Shown: in pieces, positions 1-6,242 of the stretch
Layout of the letters: each line of letters opens with the position of its first letter
How positions within the stretch are numbered: position 1 is the stretch's first letter
NCBI GenBank assembly: GCA_045613165.1
Contig: JAZLAK010000137.1
Span: 1-23,647, forward strand
Origin: UMGS1124 sp045613165
GTDB taxonomy: Bacteria; Bacillota_I; Bacilli_A; RF39; UBA660
DNA: 23,647 nucleotides
Direction: 5' to 3'
Made by a program: the position numbers and the translations under genes
Notes under the pieces: generated by a model
Told to the model about the DNA's origin: nothing
The model's database searches: none
What the model saw: only the letters and a program-made list of their open reading frames with translations

Positions 1-311
1 TTTTTAACTTTATGAATTAAGTTTTCACCTTCAGTGATTTTTCTATCCATTTCAAAATTAGATATATTATCTTTTTTTAATTTTTCTAAATCTTTAAAAT
101 ATGATACTTCTTTTTTTAATAATTTATTTATAATTGTTGAACTTCTCATAACTAAATCATATTTATTTCTAAGTTCGTTGTCGATTATACTTTCAGCTTC
201 ATTTATTTTTATATTCATTTCTTGTAATTTATTGTATTTAAAAATATATTGTATAACAATTATTCCTATTAATATTATTGCAATTAAAATTATAACTAAT
301 GCTAACTTCAT
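1..311 (-). CDS. LemA family protein, N-terminal part (runs off the left edge)
   Basis: Reading the minus strand from the ATG at 309-311 gives 103 residues without a stop before the window ends. There is a short N-terminus, one hydrophobic helix at about residues 3-24, and then a charged helical region beginning YNKLQEMNIKINEAES and continuing DNELRNKYDLV. This is the LemA pattern of an N-terminal anchor followed by a 'YN.L ... EA.S.ID..L..RYDL' helix. LemA proteins are membrane-anchored, mostly helical and of unclear biochemical role. A ribosome site AGGTGA lies 5 bases upstream of the ATG. The gene is divergent from the hydrolase gene at 380. The C-terminal half is not in the window. The family call rests on the helix pattern only. 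Confidence 0.7.
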   Translation of the reverse strand, partial: MKLALVIILIAIILIGIIVIQYIFKYNKLQEMNIKINEAESIIDNELRNKYDLVMRSSTIINKLLKKEVSYFKDLEKLKKDNISNFEMDRKITEGENLIHKVK

Positions 312-329
312 ATTATCACCTACTATTTA

Positions 330-338
330 ATTATAGCA
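330..338 (-). promoter_or_regulatory. Extended -10 promoter element for the LemA-like gene
   Basis: On the minus strand the sequence reads TGCTATAAT, a perfect extended -10 (TGnTATAAT), 18 bases upstream of the start codon. The -35 is weak; a TTTACA-like hexamer sits at 19-bp spacing. The divergent hydrolase gene at 380 has only a poor -10 (TAAAAT at 357-362) in the same 68-bp gap. Confidence 0.6.
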
Positions 339-379
339 TAAGAGTTTGAATTATTGTAAAATAAATATTAGGTGATTAT

Positions 380-895
380 ATGAAAATAAAAACTGTTGTA
401 GTTGGTGAGTTAGAAACTAATTGTTATATAGTAGAAAACGAAGATAGTTGTTTAGTTATAGATCCTGGAGATGAGTTTTTAAAAATAAAGAATAATATAG
501 ATAAAAAAGTAGTGGGAGTTTTATTAACTCATAGACATTTCGATCATGTTGGGGCATTGAGAGAAATTGTAGACTATTATAATGTTCCCATCTATGATAA
601 AAATAATCTAAGTAATGGAGTAAATAAAATAGGTGATTTTGAACTAATTGTCAATTATAATCCTGGGCATACTATGGATTCTATAAGTTTTATATTTGAT
701 AATATTATGTTTAGTGGTGATTTTATTTTTGCATGTTGTATAGGACGTACTGATTTAGGAGGAGATTTTAATTTAATGCAAGATAGTATTAGAGAAATTT
801 TAACTAGTACAGTTAATTATAAAATTTATCCTGGACATGGAGAAACAACTATGTTAAATAAAGAAAGAGAAATGTTAAATTATTATTTAAAATAA
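380..895 (+). CDS. Metallo-beta-lactamase-fold hydrolase (GloB/YqgX-like)
   Basis: This 171-residue cytoplasmic protein has the classical binuclear metal site of the MBL fold: H51-x-H53-x-D55-H56 in THRHFDHVG, H97 in NPGHT, D114 in FSGD and H153 in YPGHGET. The architecture and the closing PGHGE motif are those of the hydroxyacylglutathione-hydrolase-like (glyoxalase II-like) group, whose members hydrolyse thioesters. Small Firmicutes members of the YqgX type often have unknown substrates, and this one lacks the C-terminal glutathione-binding domain of true glyoxalase II. The start is fixed by AGGTGA just upstream. It shares a bidirectional terminator with the convergent gerQ gene. Fold call is firm, substrate unknown. 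Confidence 0.85.
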   Translation: MKIKTVVVGELETNCYIVENEDSCLVIDPGDEFLKIKNNIDKKVVGVLLTHRHFDHVGALREIVDYYNVPIYDKNNLSNGVNKIGDFELIVNYNPGHTMDSISFIFDNIMFSGDFIFACCIGRTDLGGDFNLMQDSIREILTSTVNYKIYPGHGETTMLNKEREMLNYYLK

Positions 896-923
896 AAAAA
901 GTTATCCGTTGTGGATAATTTTT
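895..923. terminator. Bidirectional terminator between the hydrolase gene and gerQ
   Basis: GTTATCC (901-907) and GGATAA (913-918) form a short stem with a GTTGT loop. It is flanked by an A-run on the left and a T-run on the right, so both strands give a hairpin followed by U's. It overlaps the gerQ stop codon at 922-924. Confidence 0.75.
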
Positions 924-1251
924 AAATACTATAATTTATTTTTTCTTCAAATTCTACAAAGTTTAAATATATCATAAGAATTAAATACCATTTTCCAGTT
1001 TCTGGATTACTTATAATTAAGTGATCTCTTCCTGCTTGTTCTATGATTCCATTATATATTGAATCTTTCCAGTCTAAAGAATCTGGATAACTAACGTACG
1101 CTTTTACTTTTTTTCCTCTATTAAGTCTTAAAATATTTTCTATGTAACTTTGTTCCATTGTTAATTCAGTTCCAACTGGTACTATATTATCAGTATAATT
1201 GTTAGTTGCTGCAGTTGGAAATGTTGGATTTTGGTAGTATGTACCGTTCAT
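922..1251 (-). CDS. gerQ: Spore coat protein GerQ
   Basis: The 109-residue protein carries the GerQ core almost intact from about residue 33: MEQSYIENILRLNRGKK, followed by GIIEQAGRDHLIISNPETG and KWYLILMIYLNFVEF. In Bacillus subtilis GerQ is a coat/cortex-interface protein that is cross-linked by the transglutaminase Tgl and is needed to localise the cortex hydrolase CwlJ, so it acts in spore germination. The N-terminus here is short (about 32 residues, Asn/Thr-rich) rather than the longer Gln/Pro/Gly-rich tail of Bacillus, and it has no lysine before K47. The ribosome site GAGGTG precedes the ATG. A sigma-E-like promoter lies upstream at 1269-1296. The gene is divergent from lysS and is direct evidence for sporulation capacity. 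Confidence 0.92.
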   Translation of the reverse strand: MNGTYYQNPTFPTAATNNYTDNIVPVGTELTMEQSYIENILRLNRGKKVKAYVSYPDSLDWKDSIYNGIIEQAGRDHLIISNPETGKWYLILMIYLNFVEFEEKINYSI

Positions 1252-1268
1252 TTCTTCACCTCTAATTA

Positions 1269-1296
1269 AATATATGAGTGTTTTATTTTTATATTC
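1269..1296 (-). promoter_or_regulatory. Putative sigma-E-type (mother-cell) promoter of gerQ
   Basis: On the minus strand GAATATA (1290-1296) and CATATATT (1269-1276) are separated by 13 bases. The B. subtilis sigma-E consensus is roughly kmATATT, 13-15 bases, then CATACA-T, so both boxes fit with one or two mismatches. No sigma-A -35/-10 pair is visible on this strand here. B. subtilis gerQ is a mother-cell-line gene, so the match is biologically sensible. Inferred from consensus only. Confidence 0.55.
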
Positions 1297-1302
1297 TATG
1301 TA

Positions 1303-1331
1303 TTGATTTTTTTTATAAATGTCGGTATACT
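1303..1331 (+). promoter_or_regulatory. Sigma-A promoter of lysS
   Basis: TTGATT (1303-1308), 17-bp spacer, TATACT (1326-1331). The predicted start near 1338 leaves a leader of only about 19 bases, so there is no room for a T-box or riboswitch on lysS. The element lies just beyond the gerQ -35, making a compact divergent promoter region. Confidence 0.75.
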
Positions 1332-1356
1332 ATAGAGCGAAAGAAGTTGATTATTT

Positions 1357-2841
1357 ATGCGTGAATTTACAGATCAAGAGTTAATTAGAAGAGAGAAAGC
1401 AGAAAAAATTAGAGAAATGGGTATGGATCCATTTGGAAATAGATTTGATAGAACTGCTTTTAATAATGAAATTAAAGAAAAATATAAAGATGTAGAACAT
1501 GATGAATTTGAAAATATTACTGATGAATATATTGTTGCTGGTAGAATAATGTTTATCAGAAAAATGGGTAAAGCATCATTCTTTAGTATTAAAGATAAGA
1601 CTGGTAGTATGCAAATTTATATCTCTATAAATGATGTTGGAGAAGAAGTGTATAATTTATTTAAAACTGCTGATTTAGGAGATATAGTTGGTGTTAAAGG
1701 TCGTGTTATGAAAACTAAGACTGGAGAAATAACTTTAAAATGTATAGAATATACTCATTTAGTTAAAGCTTTAAGACCATTACCTGAAAAATTCCATGGT
1801 TTGACTGATATAGAAGAAAGATATAGAAGACGTTATGTTGACTTAATAATGAATGATACTTCTAAAAATATTGCATTCTTAAGACCTAGAATTATTAGAT
1901 GTATTCAAAACTTTATGGATAATAGAGGTTTTACTGAAGTTGAAACTCCTGTTTTACAAACATTATTAACTGGAGCAAGCGCTCGTCCATTTATTACTCA
2001 TCATAATACTCAAGATTTAGATATGTACTTACGTATTGCTTTAGAATTACCATTAAAGAGATTATTAGTTGGTGGTATGGAAGCAGTATATGAAATTGGT
2101 AGAACATTTAGAAATGAAGGAATGGATCCAAAACATAATCCAGAATTCACATTAATGGAAGCTTATTTAGCTTATTCTAATTTAGAAGGTATGATGGAAA
2201 TGACTGAAGCAATGTATAAAACTATTGCTGAAGAAGTTTTTGGAAAATATGTTTATAATTGGGGTGGAAACGAAATTGATTTAAGTGGTTCTTGGAGAAG
2301 AGTTAGTATGGTTGACGCTATAAAAGAACAAACTGGTATAGATTTCAAAAAAGAAATGACAGTTGAAGAGGCTATGAAGTTAGCTGATGAGCATGGTATA
2401 GTTGTTGAAAGTCACCAAGAAAATGTTGGACATATAATTAATTTATTCTTTGAAAAATATGTAGAAGAAACTTTAATTCAACCAACATTCTTATATGGGC
2501 ATCCAGTAGAAATTTCACCATTAACTAAAGCAAATCCTGAAGATCCTAGATTTGTTGATAGATTTGAATTATTTATTGGAGGTAAAGAATTTGCGAATGC
2601 TTATACTGAGTTGAATGATCCAATTGATCAATTAGAAAGATTTGAAAATCAATTAAAAGAAAAGGAATTAGGTAACGATGAAGCTAATGATATAGATATG
2701 GACTTCATTGAAGCCTTAGAATATGGTATGCCACCTGCTGGTGGAATTGGTTATGGAATAGATAGATTATGTATGTTATTTACTGAACAAGAATCTATTA
2801 GAGATGTAATACTATTCCCAACTATGAAAAATAGGAACTAA
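1357..2841 (+). CDS. lysS: Lysyl-tRNA synthetase, class II
   Basis: This enzyme activates lysine with ATP and charges tRNA-Lys in the cytoplasm. The 494 residues match the usual length (about 490-500). An N-terminal OB-fold anticodon-binding domain (about 55-140) is followed by a class IIb catalytic core. Motif 1 lies around FTEVETPVL, motif 2 is GRTFRNEG followed by NPEFTLMEAY, and C-terminal motif 3 is GIGYGIDRLCMLF. The region after ERYRRRYVDLI is typical of LysRS rather than AspRS or AsnRS. The gene has its own sigma-A promoter and terminator, so it is monocistronic. The ribosome site before the ATG is weak (GAAAGAAG), unlike most genes here. It is divergent from gerQ. Confidence 0.97.
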   Translation: MREFTDQELIRREKAEKIREMGMDPFGNRFDRTAFNNEIKEKYKDVEHDEFENITDEYIVAGRIMFIRKMGKASFFSIKDKTGSMQIYISINDVGEEVYNLFKTADLGDIVGVKGRVMKTKTGEITLKCIEYTHLVKALRPLPEKFHGLTDIEERYRRRYVDLIMNDTSKNIAFLRPRIIRCIQNFMDNRGFTEVETPVLQTLLTGASARPFITHHNTQDLDMYLRIALELPLKRLLVGGMEAVYEIGRTFRNEGMDPKHNPEFTLMEAYLAYSNLEGMMEMTEAMYKTIAEEVFGKYVYNWGGNEIDLSGSWRRVSMVDAIKEQTGIDFKKEMTVEEAMKLADEHGIVVESHQENVGHIINLFFEKYVEETLIQPTFLYGHPVEISPLTKANPEDPRFVDRFELFIGGKEFANAYTELNDPIDQLERFENQLKEKELGNDEANDIDMDFIEALEYGMPPAGGIGYGIDRLCMLFTEQESIRDVILFPTMKNRN

Positions 2842-2866
2842 TTACTAAGAAATTAGTTCTTTTTTT
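2835..2866 (+). terminator. Intrinsic terminator of lysS
   Basis: GAACTAATT (2835-2843) pairs with AATTAGTTC (2851-2859) around a 7-base loop, followed by a run of T's. The 5' arm contains the lysS stop codon. Confidence 0.85.
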
Positions 2867-2906
2867 GTGAAATTTTGGTGAAAAAGACTTTACTTTATTT
2901 ATTTTA

Positions 2907-2915
2907 TGCTATAAT
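2907..2915 (+). promoter_or_regulatory. Extended -10 promoter of the transporter gene
   Basis: TGCTATAAT is a perfect extended -10. The -35 is poor (TTTACT at 15-bp spacing). A strong AGGAGG (2923-2928) follows only 7 bases further on, so the leader is very short. Confidence 0.6.
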
Positions 2916-2938
2916 TATTATGAGGAGGTTAAAGAGTT

Positions 2939-4540
2939 ATGAAAAAGTTTTTTGAAAAACACGATTTAGTTAAAATAGCATTGTGTATGATAGTATTAAC
3001 AGTTATATTATCTTGGATTATTCCACAAGGTTATTTTAATGCAGGTGAATTAGTTAAAGGTGAAATCACTAGAGTTGGTTTATTTGATTTTGTAACTTAT
3101 GGACTATTAGGAATGTATTATTTTACTGTATTAGTAACATTCTTCTTTGTTCTAGGAGCATTTTATCAATTCTTATCAAATCTTGGTGCTTATCAAAAAT
3201 TAACTGATAAAATTGCTGCAAAAGTAAAAGGAAAGGAAATTTTATTTTCATTAATTATTAGTTTTGTATTTGCTGCTTTAGCAAGTATGGTAAATGAATA
3301 TTTAGTATTAGTCGCATTTATGCCATTTATAGTAACTATTTGTTCTAAATTAAAAATGGATAAAATTAGTACATTTGTAACTACTTTTGGTGCTATGTTA
3401 GTTGGTATTTTAGGTACTACAATTAGTGCTAAAGTTGCTGGTATGAGTGTTCAATATTTATCATTAACTTATACTGATAAATTATTAGAAAAGATTCTTT
3501 TATTTGCTATCGCTTTCATAGTATATAGTTTATTTAATATTAGACATTTAAAGAAAACTTTAGCTGATAATAAAGAATTTAAAACTATTATTGGATTCTT
3601 TATTGCTTTAGTTGATATTGGATTATTAGTTTTATTCTTTATTGTTAAAAAATTAGTATTCTATATTTTATTAGGTGTTACTGTATTAGGTTTAGTTGCT
3701 TATATAGTATATAGTATTAAGAAAAAAGATACTAAGAAAAAGAATAGTAAATCTAAAAAAGAAAAAGATGTTGCTTCAGCAGTAGCAAGTGTTGATTTAT
3801 TTGAAAATACTGTTAAAGGTAGTGAAAAATCAAATACAATTCCATTAATTATTGTTGGTATTTTAGCTATATTAGTAACAATTTTAGCTTATATTCCATG
3901 GGCAACTGTATTTAAGTTAGATTGGTTTAGTAAAGCATTAACAGCTGTAACTGAAGCTAAATTATTTGGAGTTCCAATTTTCTCTTATATTCTTGGTAAT
4001 GTAACTGAATTTGGTTCTTGGGATATTTTTGGTGTTCAAGTTGTTATGATTGTTACAATGTTAATATTAGCAATTTGTTATAAAAAAGGATTAACTAATA
4101 TTATTGATTCTTTTGCTGAAGGTTTTAAAAAATCTAGTAAATTAGTAGTAGTTTTATTACTTGCTTATGTTATATTAGAATTTACAGTTATGTATCCTGT
4201 TATTCCAACTATTCTTGGAAGTATCTTAGGAGCTAAATTCAATATATTAACAACTACTTTAGGTGGTTTATTAACAAGTGCATTTACTACTGAATATCAA
4301 TATACTATAAATTTAGTTTATTCTTATTTAACATCTGCATATGCTAGCAATTTAAGTGTTGTTTCAATTATTCTACAATCTACATTTGGATTAGTATCAT
4401 TCTTTGTTCCATCTAGTGCTATGTTATTAGTTGGTTTAAGTTATTTAGATATTCCATATAAAGATTGGATGAAATATATTTGGAAATTCTTAGTTGTAAT
4501 GTTAGTTGTTATTGTAGTAATGGCTTTCATTATTGCTTAG
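2939..4540 (+). CDS. Polytopic membrane transporter, YfcC/DcuC-like
   Basis: This is a 533-residue integral membrane protein with roughly 12 or more hydrophobic segments and no soluble domain. The N-terminus (IVLTVILSWIIPQGYF) and the following FTVLVTFFFVLGAFY segment resemble the YfcC/DcuC-type anaerobic C4-dicarboxylate carrier superfamily, which includes uncharacterised amino-acid or organic-acid carriers. Residues 261-277 form a strikingly Lys-rich cytoplasmic loop (KKKDTKKKNSKSKKEKD) between the two halves. The start is set by AGGAGG 11 bases upstream. It is monocistronic between its own promoter and a strong terminator. The substrate cannot be read from the sequence. The transporter class is likely; the family assignment is tentative. 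Confidence 0.6.
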   Translation: MKKFFEKHDLVKIALCMIVLTVILSWIIPQGYFNAGELVKGEITRVGLFDFVTYGLLGMYYFTVLVTFFFVLGAFYQFLSNLGAYQKLTDKIAAKVKGKEILFSLIISFVFAALASMVNEYLVLVAFMPFIVTICSKLKMDKISTFVTTFGAMLVGILGTTISAKVAGMSVQYLSLTYTDKLLEKILLFAIAFIVYSLFNIRHLKKTLADNKEFKTIIGFFIALVDIGLLVLFFIVKKLVFYILLGVTVLGLVAYIVYSIKKKDTKKKNSKSKKEKDVASAVASVDLFENTVKGSEKSNTIPLIIVGILAILVTILAYIPWATVFKLDWFSKALTAVTEAKLFGVPIFSYILGNVTEFGSWDIFGVQVVMIVTMLILAICYKKGLTNIIDSFAEGFKKSSKLVVVLLLAYVILEFTVMYPVIPTILGSILGAKFNILTTTLGGLLTSAFTTEYQYTINLVYSYLTSAYASNLSVVSIILQSTFGLVSFFVPSSAMLLVGLSYLDIPYKDWMKYIWKFLVVMLVVIVVMAFIIA

Positions 4541-4547
4541 TATAAAT

Positions 4548-4581
4548 AAAAAAAAGTGATGATTAGTCATCACTTTTTTTT
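4548..4581 (+). terminator. Strong intrinsic terminator of the transporter gene
   Basis: GTGATGA (4556-4562) and TCATCAC (4567-4573) form a 7-bp stem with a TTAG loop, extended by an A-run/T-run. It isolates the transporter from the RNA locus that follows. Confidence 0.9.
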
Positions 4582-4613
4582 ATTTATAAATTATTAAATG
4601 ATATAAATATAAG

Positions 4614-4622
4614 TGGTAGAAT
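4614..4622 (+). promoter_or_regulatory. Putative promoter of the small toxin-like mRNA
   Basis: TGGTAGAAT is an extended -10 (TGnTAGAAT) with a weak TTAAAT -35 at 17-bp spacing (4594-4599). It predicts a start near 4629, just upstream of the 5' arm of the long-range duplex. An alternative extended -10, TGATATAAA (4599-4607), would start the RNA near 4614. Confidence 0.45.
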
Positions 4623-4645
4623 TATATATAAGGAATATATCAGTT

Positions 4646-4837
4646 GTTGGGTGTCTACCTCTAATCTTGAAGAGAGGAGGTTTGATAAAAATGAAAAAAA
4701 GAATTTTTATTATAAAAATCCTTCGTTACATTGCTATCATTTTATTTCTCCTTACCAATTTGGTAATAGCAATAAAGAAATGACACTCATTCATTATGAA
4801 TAAGTGTCTTACATAATTATTTAGGTAGACATTCAAC
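4646..4837 (+). repeat. Long-range complementary arms (5' and 3' ends of the toxin-like mRNA)
   Basis: GTTGGGTGTCTACCT at 4646-4660 can pair over all 15 positions with AGGTAGACATTCAAC at 4823-4837. There are 13 Watson-Crick and two adjacent G-U pairs. The wobbles show that this complementarity works at the RNA level and is not a perfect DNA inverted repeat. The 3' arm overlaps the 5' arm of the terminator stem (4829-4835), so the two structures exclude each other. Confidence 0.7.
4691..4783 (+). CDS. Small hydrophobic peptide, candidate type I toxin (30 aa)
   Basis: ATG at 4691 to TGA at 4781-4783 encodes 30 residues: a basic start MKKRIF, a second K/R pair (IIKILRY), an uninterrupted hydrophobic helix IAIILFLLTNLVIAI, and a KK end. 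This single membrane-spanning helix with positive ends is the typical form of type I toxins. The ribosome site is very strong (AGAGAGGAGG, 4671-4680), but CCTCT at 4658-4662 can pair with AGAGG in it. The codons CTT CGT TAC ATC CTC ACC are less AT-biased than in neighbouring genes, and ATTGCTAT (4730-4737) pairs with ATAGCAAT (4766-4773), so the RNA sequence itself looks constrained. It matches no toxin family I can name. It is too short to be found by standard gene callers. Confidence 0.65.
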   Translation: MKKRIFIIKILRYIAIILFLLTNLVIAIKK

Positions 4838-4886
4838 ATGGATAAACTGAATGTTCTCTTTTTTATTTTATGCAAGTTTCCTTGAC
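4782..4886 (-). ncRNA. Candidate antisense antitoxin RNA, convergent to the small peptide mRNA
   Basis: A near-consensus promoter (4893-4921) fires leftward and predicts a start near 4886. The minus-strand RNA has a 5' hairpin CAAG-GAAA-CTTG with a GNRA tetraloop. It then carries the full complement of the toxin mRNA terminator hairpin, and ends in a stem GACACTTATTC/GAATGAGTGTC (4782-4808) followed by the U-rich ATTTCTTTATT. It would therefore be about 105-115 nt and overlap the 3' untranslated part and stop codon of the peptide mRNA. This is the arrangement of TxpA/RatA and BsrG/SR4 in B. subtilis. The RNA is inferred; only the promoter and hairpins are seen. Confidence 0.55.
4829..4868 (+). 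terminator. Terminator of the toxin-like mRNA
   Basis: ACATTCA (4829-4835) and TGAATGT (4848-4854) form a 7-bp stem with a 12-base loop, followed by TCTCTTTTTTATTTT. The same stem, read on the other strand, lies inside the antisense RNA and would be a natural kissing-loop target. Confidence 0.7.
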
Positions 4887-4892
4887 AAATAC

Positions 4893-4921
4893 ATAATACC
4901 ATAAAAATGTTCTTGTGTCAA
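4893..4921 (-). promoter_or_regulatory. Strong promoter for the antisense RNA
   Basis: On the minus strand TTGACA (4916-4921, consensus) is followed by a 17-bp spacer and TATTAT (4893-4898), with TG one base upstream of the -10 (TGGTATTAT). No minus-strand protein gene follows, so the promoter most simply makes a non-coding RNA. Its -35 overlaps the -35/spacer of the T-box promoter on the other strand. Confidence 0.7.
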
Positions 4922-4941
4922 AATTAATTCTGTGTTAGAAT
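4913..4941 (+). promoter_or_regulatory. Promoter of the pheST T-box leader
   Basis: TTGTGT (4913-4918), 17-bp spacer, TAGAAT (4936-4941) preceded by TG at 4933-4934 (extended -10). Predicted start near 4948, about 245 bases ahead of pheS, a normal T-box leader length. Confidence 0.6.
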
Positions 4942-4947
4942 AATTTC

Positions 4948-5175
4948 GTAATACATTGATTATGTCTAGTATTTTATATAAGTATTCTTTAAAGAGAGTG
5001 ATTGTTATTAGCTGAAAGCAATTGCAAGAATAGTATAAAAGAAGTTTCAACATAGGAGTGTTAATCGTTCAATCTACGTTACAGGATAAGAGTGCTAGGG
5101 AACTAGAACAAAGGTGGTACCGCGGAATTCAACAGTGTTTCGTCCTTTATTTAGGATGACACTGTTTTTTATTTT
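4948..5175 (+). promoter_or_regulatory. T-box riboswitch (Phe) controlling pheS-pheT
   Basis: The hallmark T-box sequence GGTGGTACCGCG is at 5113-5124, preceded by the antiterminator region GCTAGGGAACTAGAACAAA. The Stem I region carries AGTA (4981-area) and AGAGAG (4993-4998). On its 3' side GAAGTTTCAA (5041-5050) offers a TTT or TTC Phe specifier. The alternative terminator hairpin is at 5131-5175. T-box leaders sense uncharged tRNA: the specifier pairs with the anticodon and the UGG bulge with the tRNA NCCA end, which stabilises the antiterminator and lets pheST be transcribed during Phe starvation. The downstream genes agree with the specifier. Confidence 0.93.
5131..5175 (+). terminator. 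T-box regulatory terminator
   Basis: AACAGTGT and TCGTCCT on the left pair with AGGATGA and ACACTGTT on the right around a short AT loop, followed by TTTTTATTTT. This is the OFF state of the pheST leader. Confidence 0.9.
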
Positions 5176-5191
5176 AGAAAGGATTGATATT

Positions 5192-6241
5192 ATGTATAAT
5201 GAAAAAGTAAATGAATTAATGGAAGAAGTTAAAACTATTTTTGATGGTGTTGATTCAAAGAAAACTTTAGAAAATATTAAAGTTGCTTATATGGGTAAAA
5301 ATGGTAAGTTAACTCTTTTAAATCAATTAATTAAAGATGTTCCTAATGAGGAAAAACGTGATTTTGGTATGAAAGTAAATGAAGTTAAAACTTATTTTAA
5401 TACTGAATTTGATAGATTGAGTAAAGAAATTGAATTAAAAGAAATAAATGAAAAATTAAATGCTGAAGCAATAGATGTTACTTTACCTGGTACTCAAATA
5501 CCTGTAGGATGTGCACACCCTATAGAAAGAATTATAGAAAGTTTAGAAAACTTACTTATGAGTATGGGATATGATGTTGTAGAAGGACCTGAAGTAGAAA
5601 AAGATTTATATAACTTTGAACTTCTTAATTTGCCTAAAGGACATCCTGCAAGAGATGCACAAGATACTTTCTATGTTAAAGATGAAGAATATTTATTACG
5701 TAGTCAAACAAGTCCAGTACAAGCAAGAGTTATGTTAGAAAAGGATGGAAAGGAACCTATTAGAATAATTTGTCCTGGTAAAACTTATAGAAGAGATGAA
5801 GATGATGCTACTCATTCACATCAATTTACTCAAATGGAAGGTTTATTAGTTGATAAAGATATAACTTTAGGAGATTTAAAGGGTACATTTGAAGAAATTG
5901 CTAGAATGTTATTTGGTAAGAGTCGTGATACCCGTTTTAGACCAAGTTTCTATCCTTTTACAGAACCTAGCGTTGAAATGGATATTAGTTGTTTTAATTG
6001 TAATAGCAAAGGATGTAATATTTGTAAAGGTACTGGATGGATTACAGTAGGTGGAGCAGGTATGGTTAATCCAATAGTTTTAAGAAATTGTGGCTATAAT
6101 CCTGATGAATGGAATGGGTTTGCATTTGGTTTTGGTATTGAAAGACTTGCAATGTTAAAATATGGAATTAATGATATAAGAACATTTTATGTTAATCATG
6201 ATGTTCGTACTTTAAAACAATTTGATAGAAGGGAGAATTAA
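5192..6241 (+). CDS. pheS: Phenylalanyl-tRNA synthetase, alpha subunit
   Basis: This 349-residue catalytic subunit belongs to the alpha2-beta2 enzyme that charges tRNA-Phe. An N-terminal coiled-coil arm (about 1-85) is followed by the class II core. Recognisable pieces are KGHPARDAQDTFY, motif 2 YRRDEDDATHSHQFTQMEG, and motif 3 GFAFGFGIERLAMLKYG. A Cys cluster CFNCNSKGCNICKGTGW, typical of Firmicutes PheS, precedes motif 3. The ATG at 5192 is chosen because GAAAGGA lies 8 bases upstream and it falls just after the T-box terminator. An in-frame upstream ATG at 5114 lies inside the T-box sequence and is not credible. The gene is immediately followed by pheT. Confidence 0.97.
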   Translation: MYNEKVNELMEEVKTIFDGVDSKKTLENIKVAYMGKNGKLTLLNQLIKDVPNEEKRDFGMKVNEVKTYFNTEFDRLSKEIELKEINEKLNAEAIDVTLPGTQIPVGCAHPIERIIESLENLLMSMGYDVVEGPEVEKDLYNFELLNLPKGHPARDAQDTFYVKDEEYLLRSQTSPVQARVMLEKDGKEPIRIICPGKTYRRDEDDATHSHQFTQMEGLLVDKDITLGDLKGTFEEIARMLFGKSRDTRFRPSFYPFTEPSVEMDISCFNCNSKGCNICKGTGWITVGGAGMVNPIVLRNCGYNPDEWNGFAFGFGIERLAMLKYGINDIRTFYVNHDVRTLKQFDRREN

Positions 6242-6242
6242 T

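Noticed and set aside
34..330. Plus-strand 98-codon reading frame
   Set aside because: Antisense shadow of the LemA-like gene; hydrophobic low-complexity translation, no ribosome site.
4691..4783. The 30-codon gene as a Phe attenuation leader peptide
   Set aside because: Only two Phe codons, not in tandem; it is followed by its own terminator, and pheST already has a T-box.
4646..4837. Terminal inverted repeats of a small mobile element (MITE)
   Set aside because: The pairing includes G-U wobbles, no target duplication was seen, and the 3' arm is part of a terminator; an RNA fold-back explains it better.
4882..4887. Plus-strand TTGACA as a -35 box
   Set aside because: No -10-like hexamer at 16-18 bp; the TGnTAGAAT element at 4933-4941 is the better T-box promoter.
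4868..5053. Minus-strand 61-codon reading frame over the T-box leader
   Set aside because: No credible ribosome site or family; it lies antisense to the T-box Stem I and the antisense-RNA promoter.
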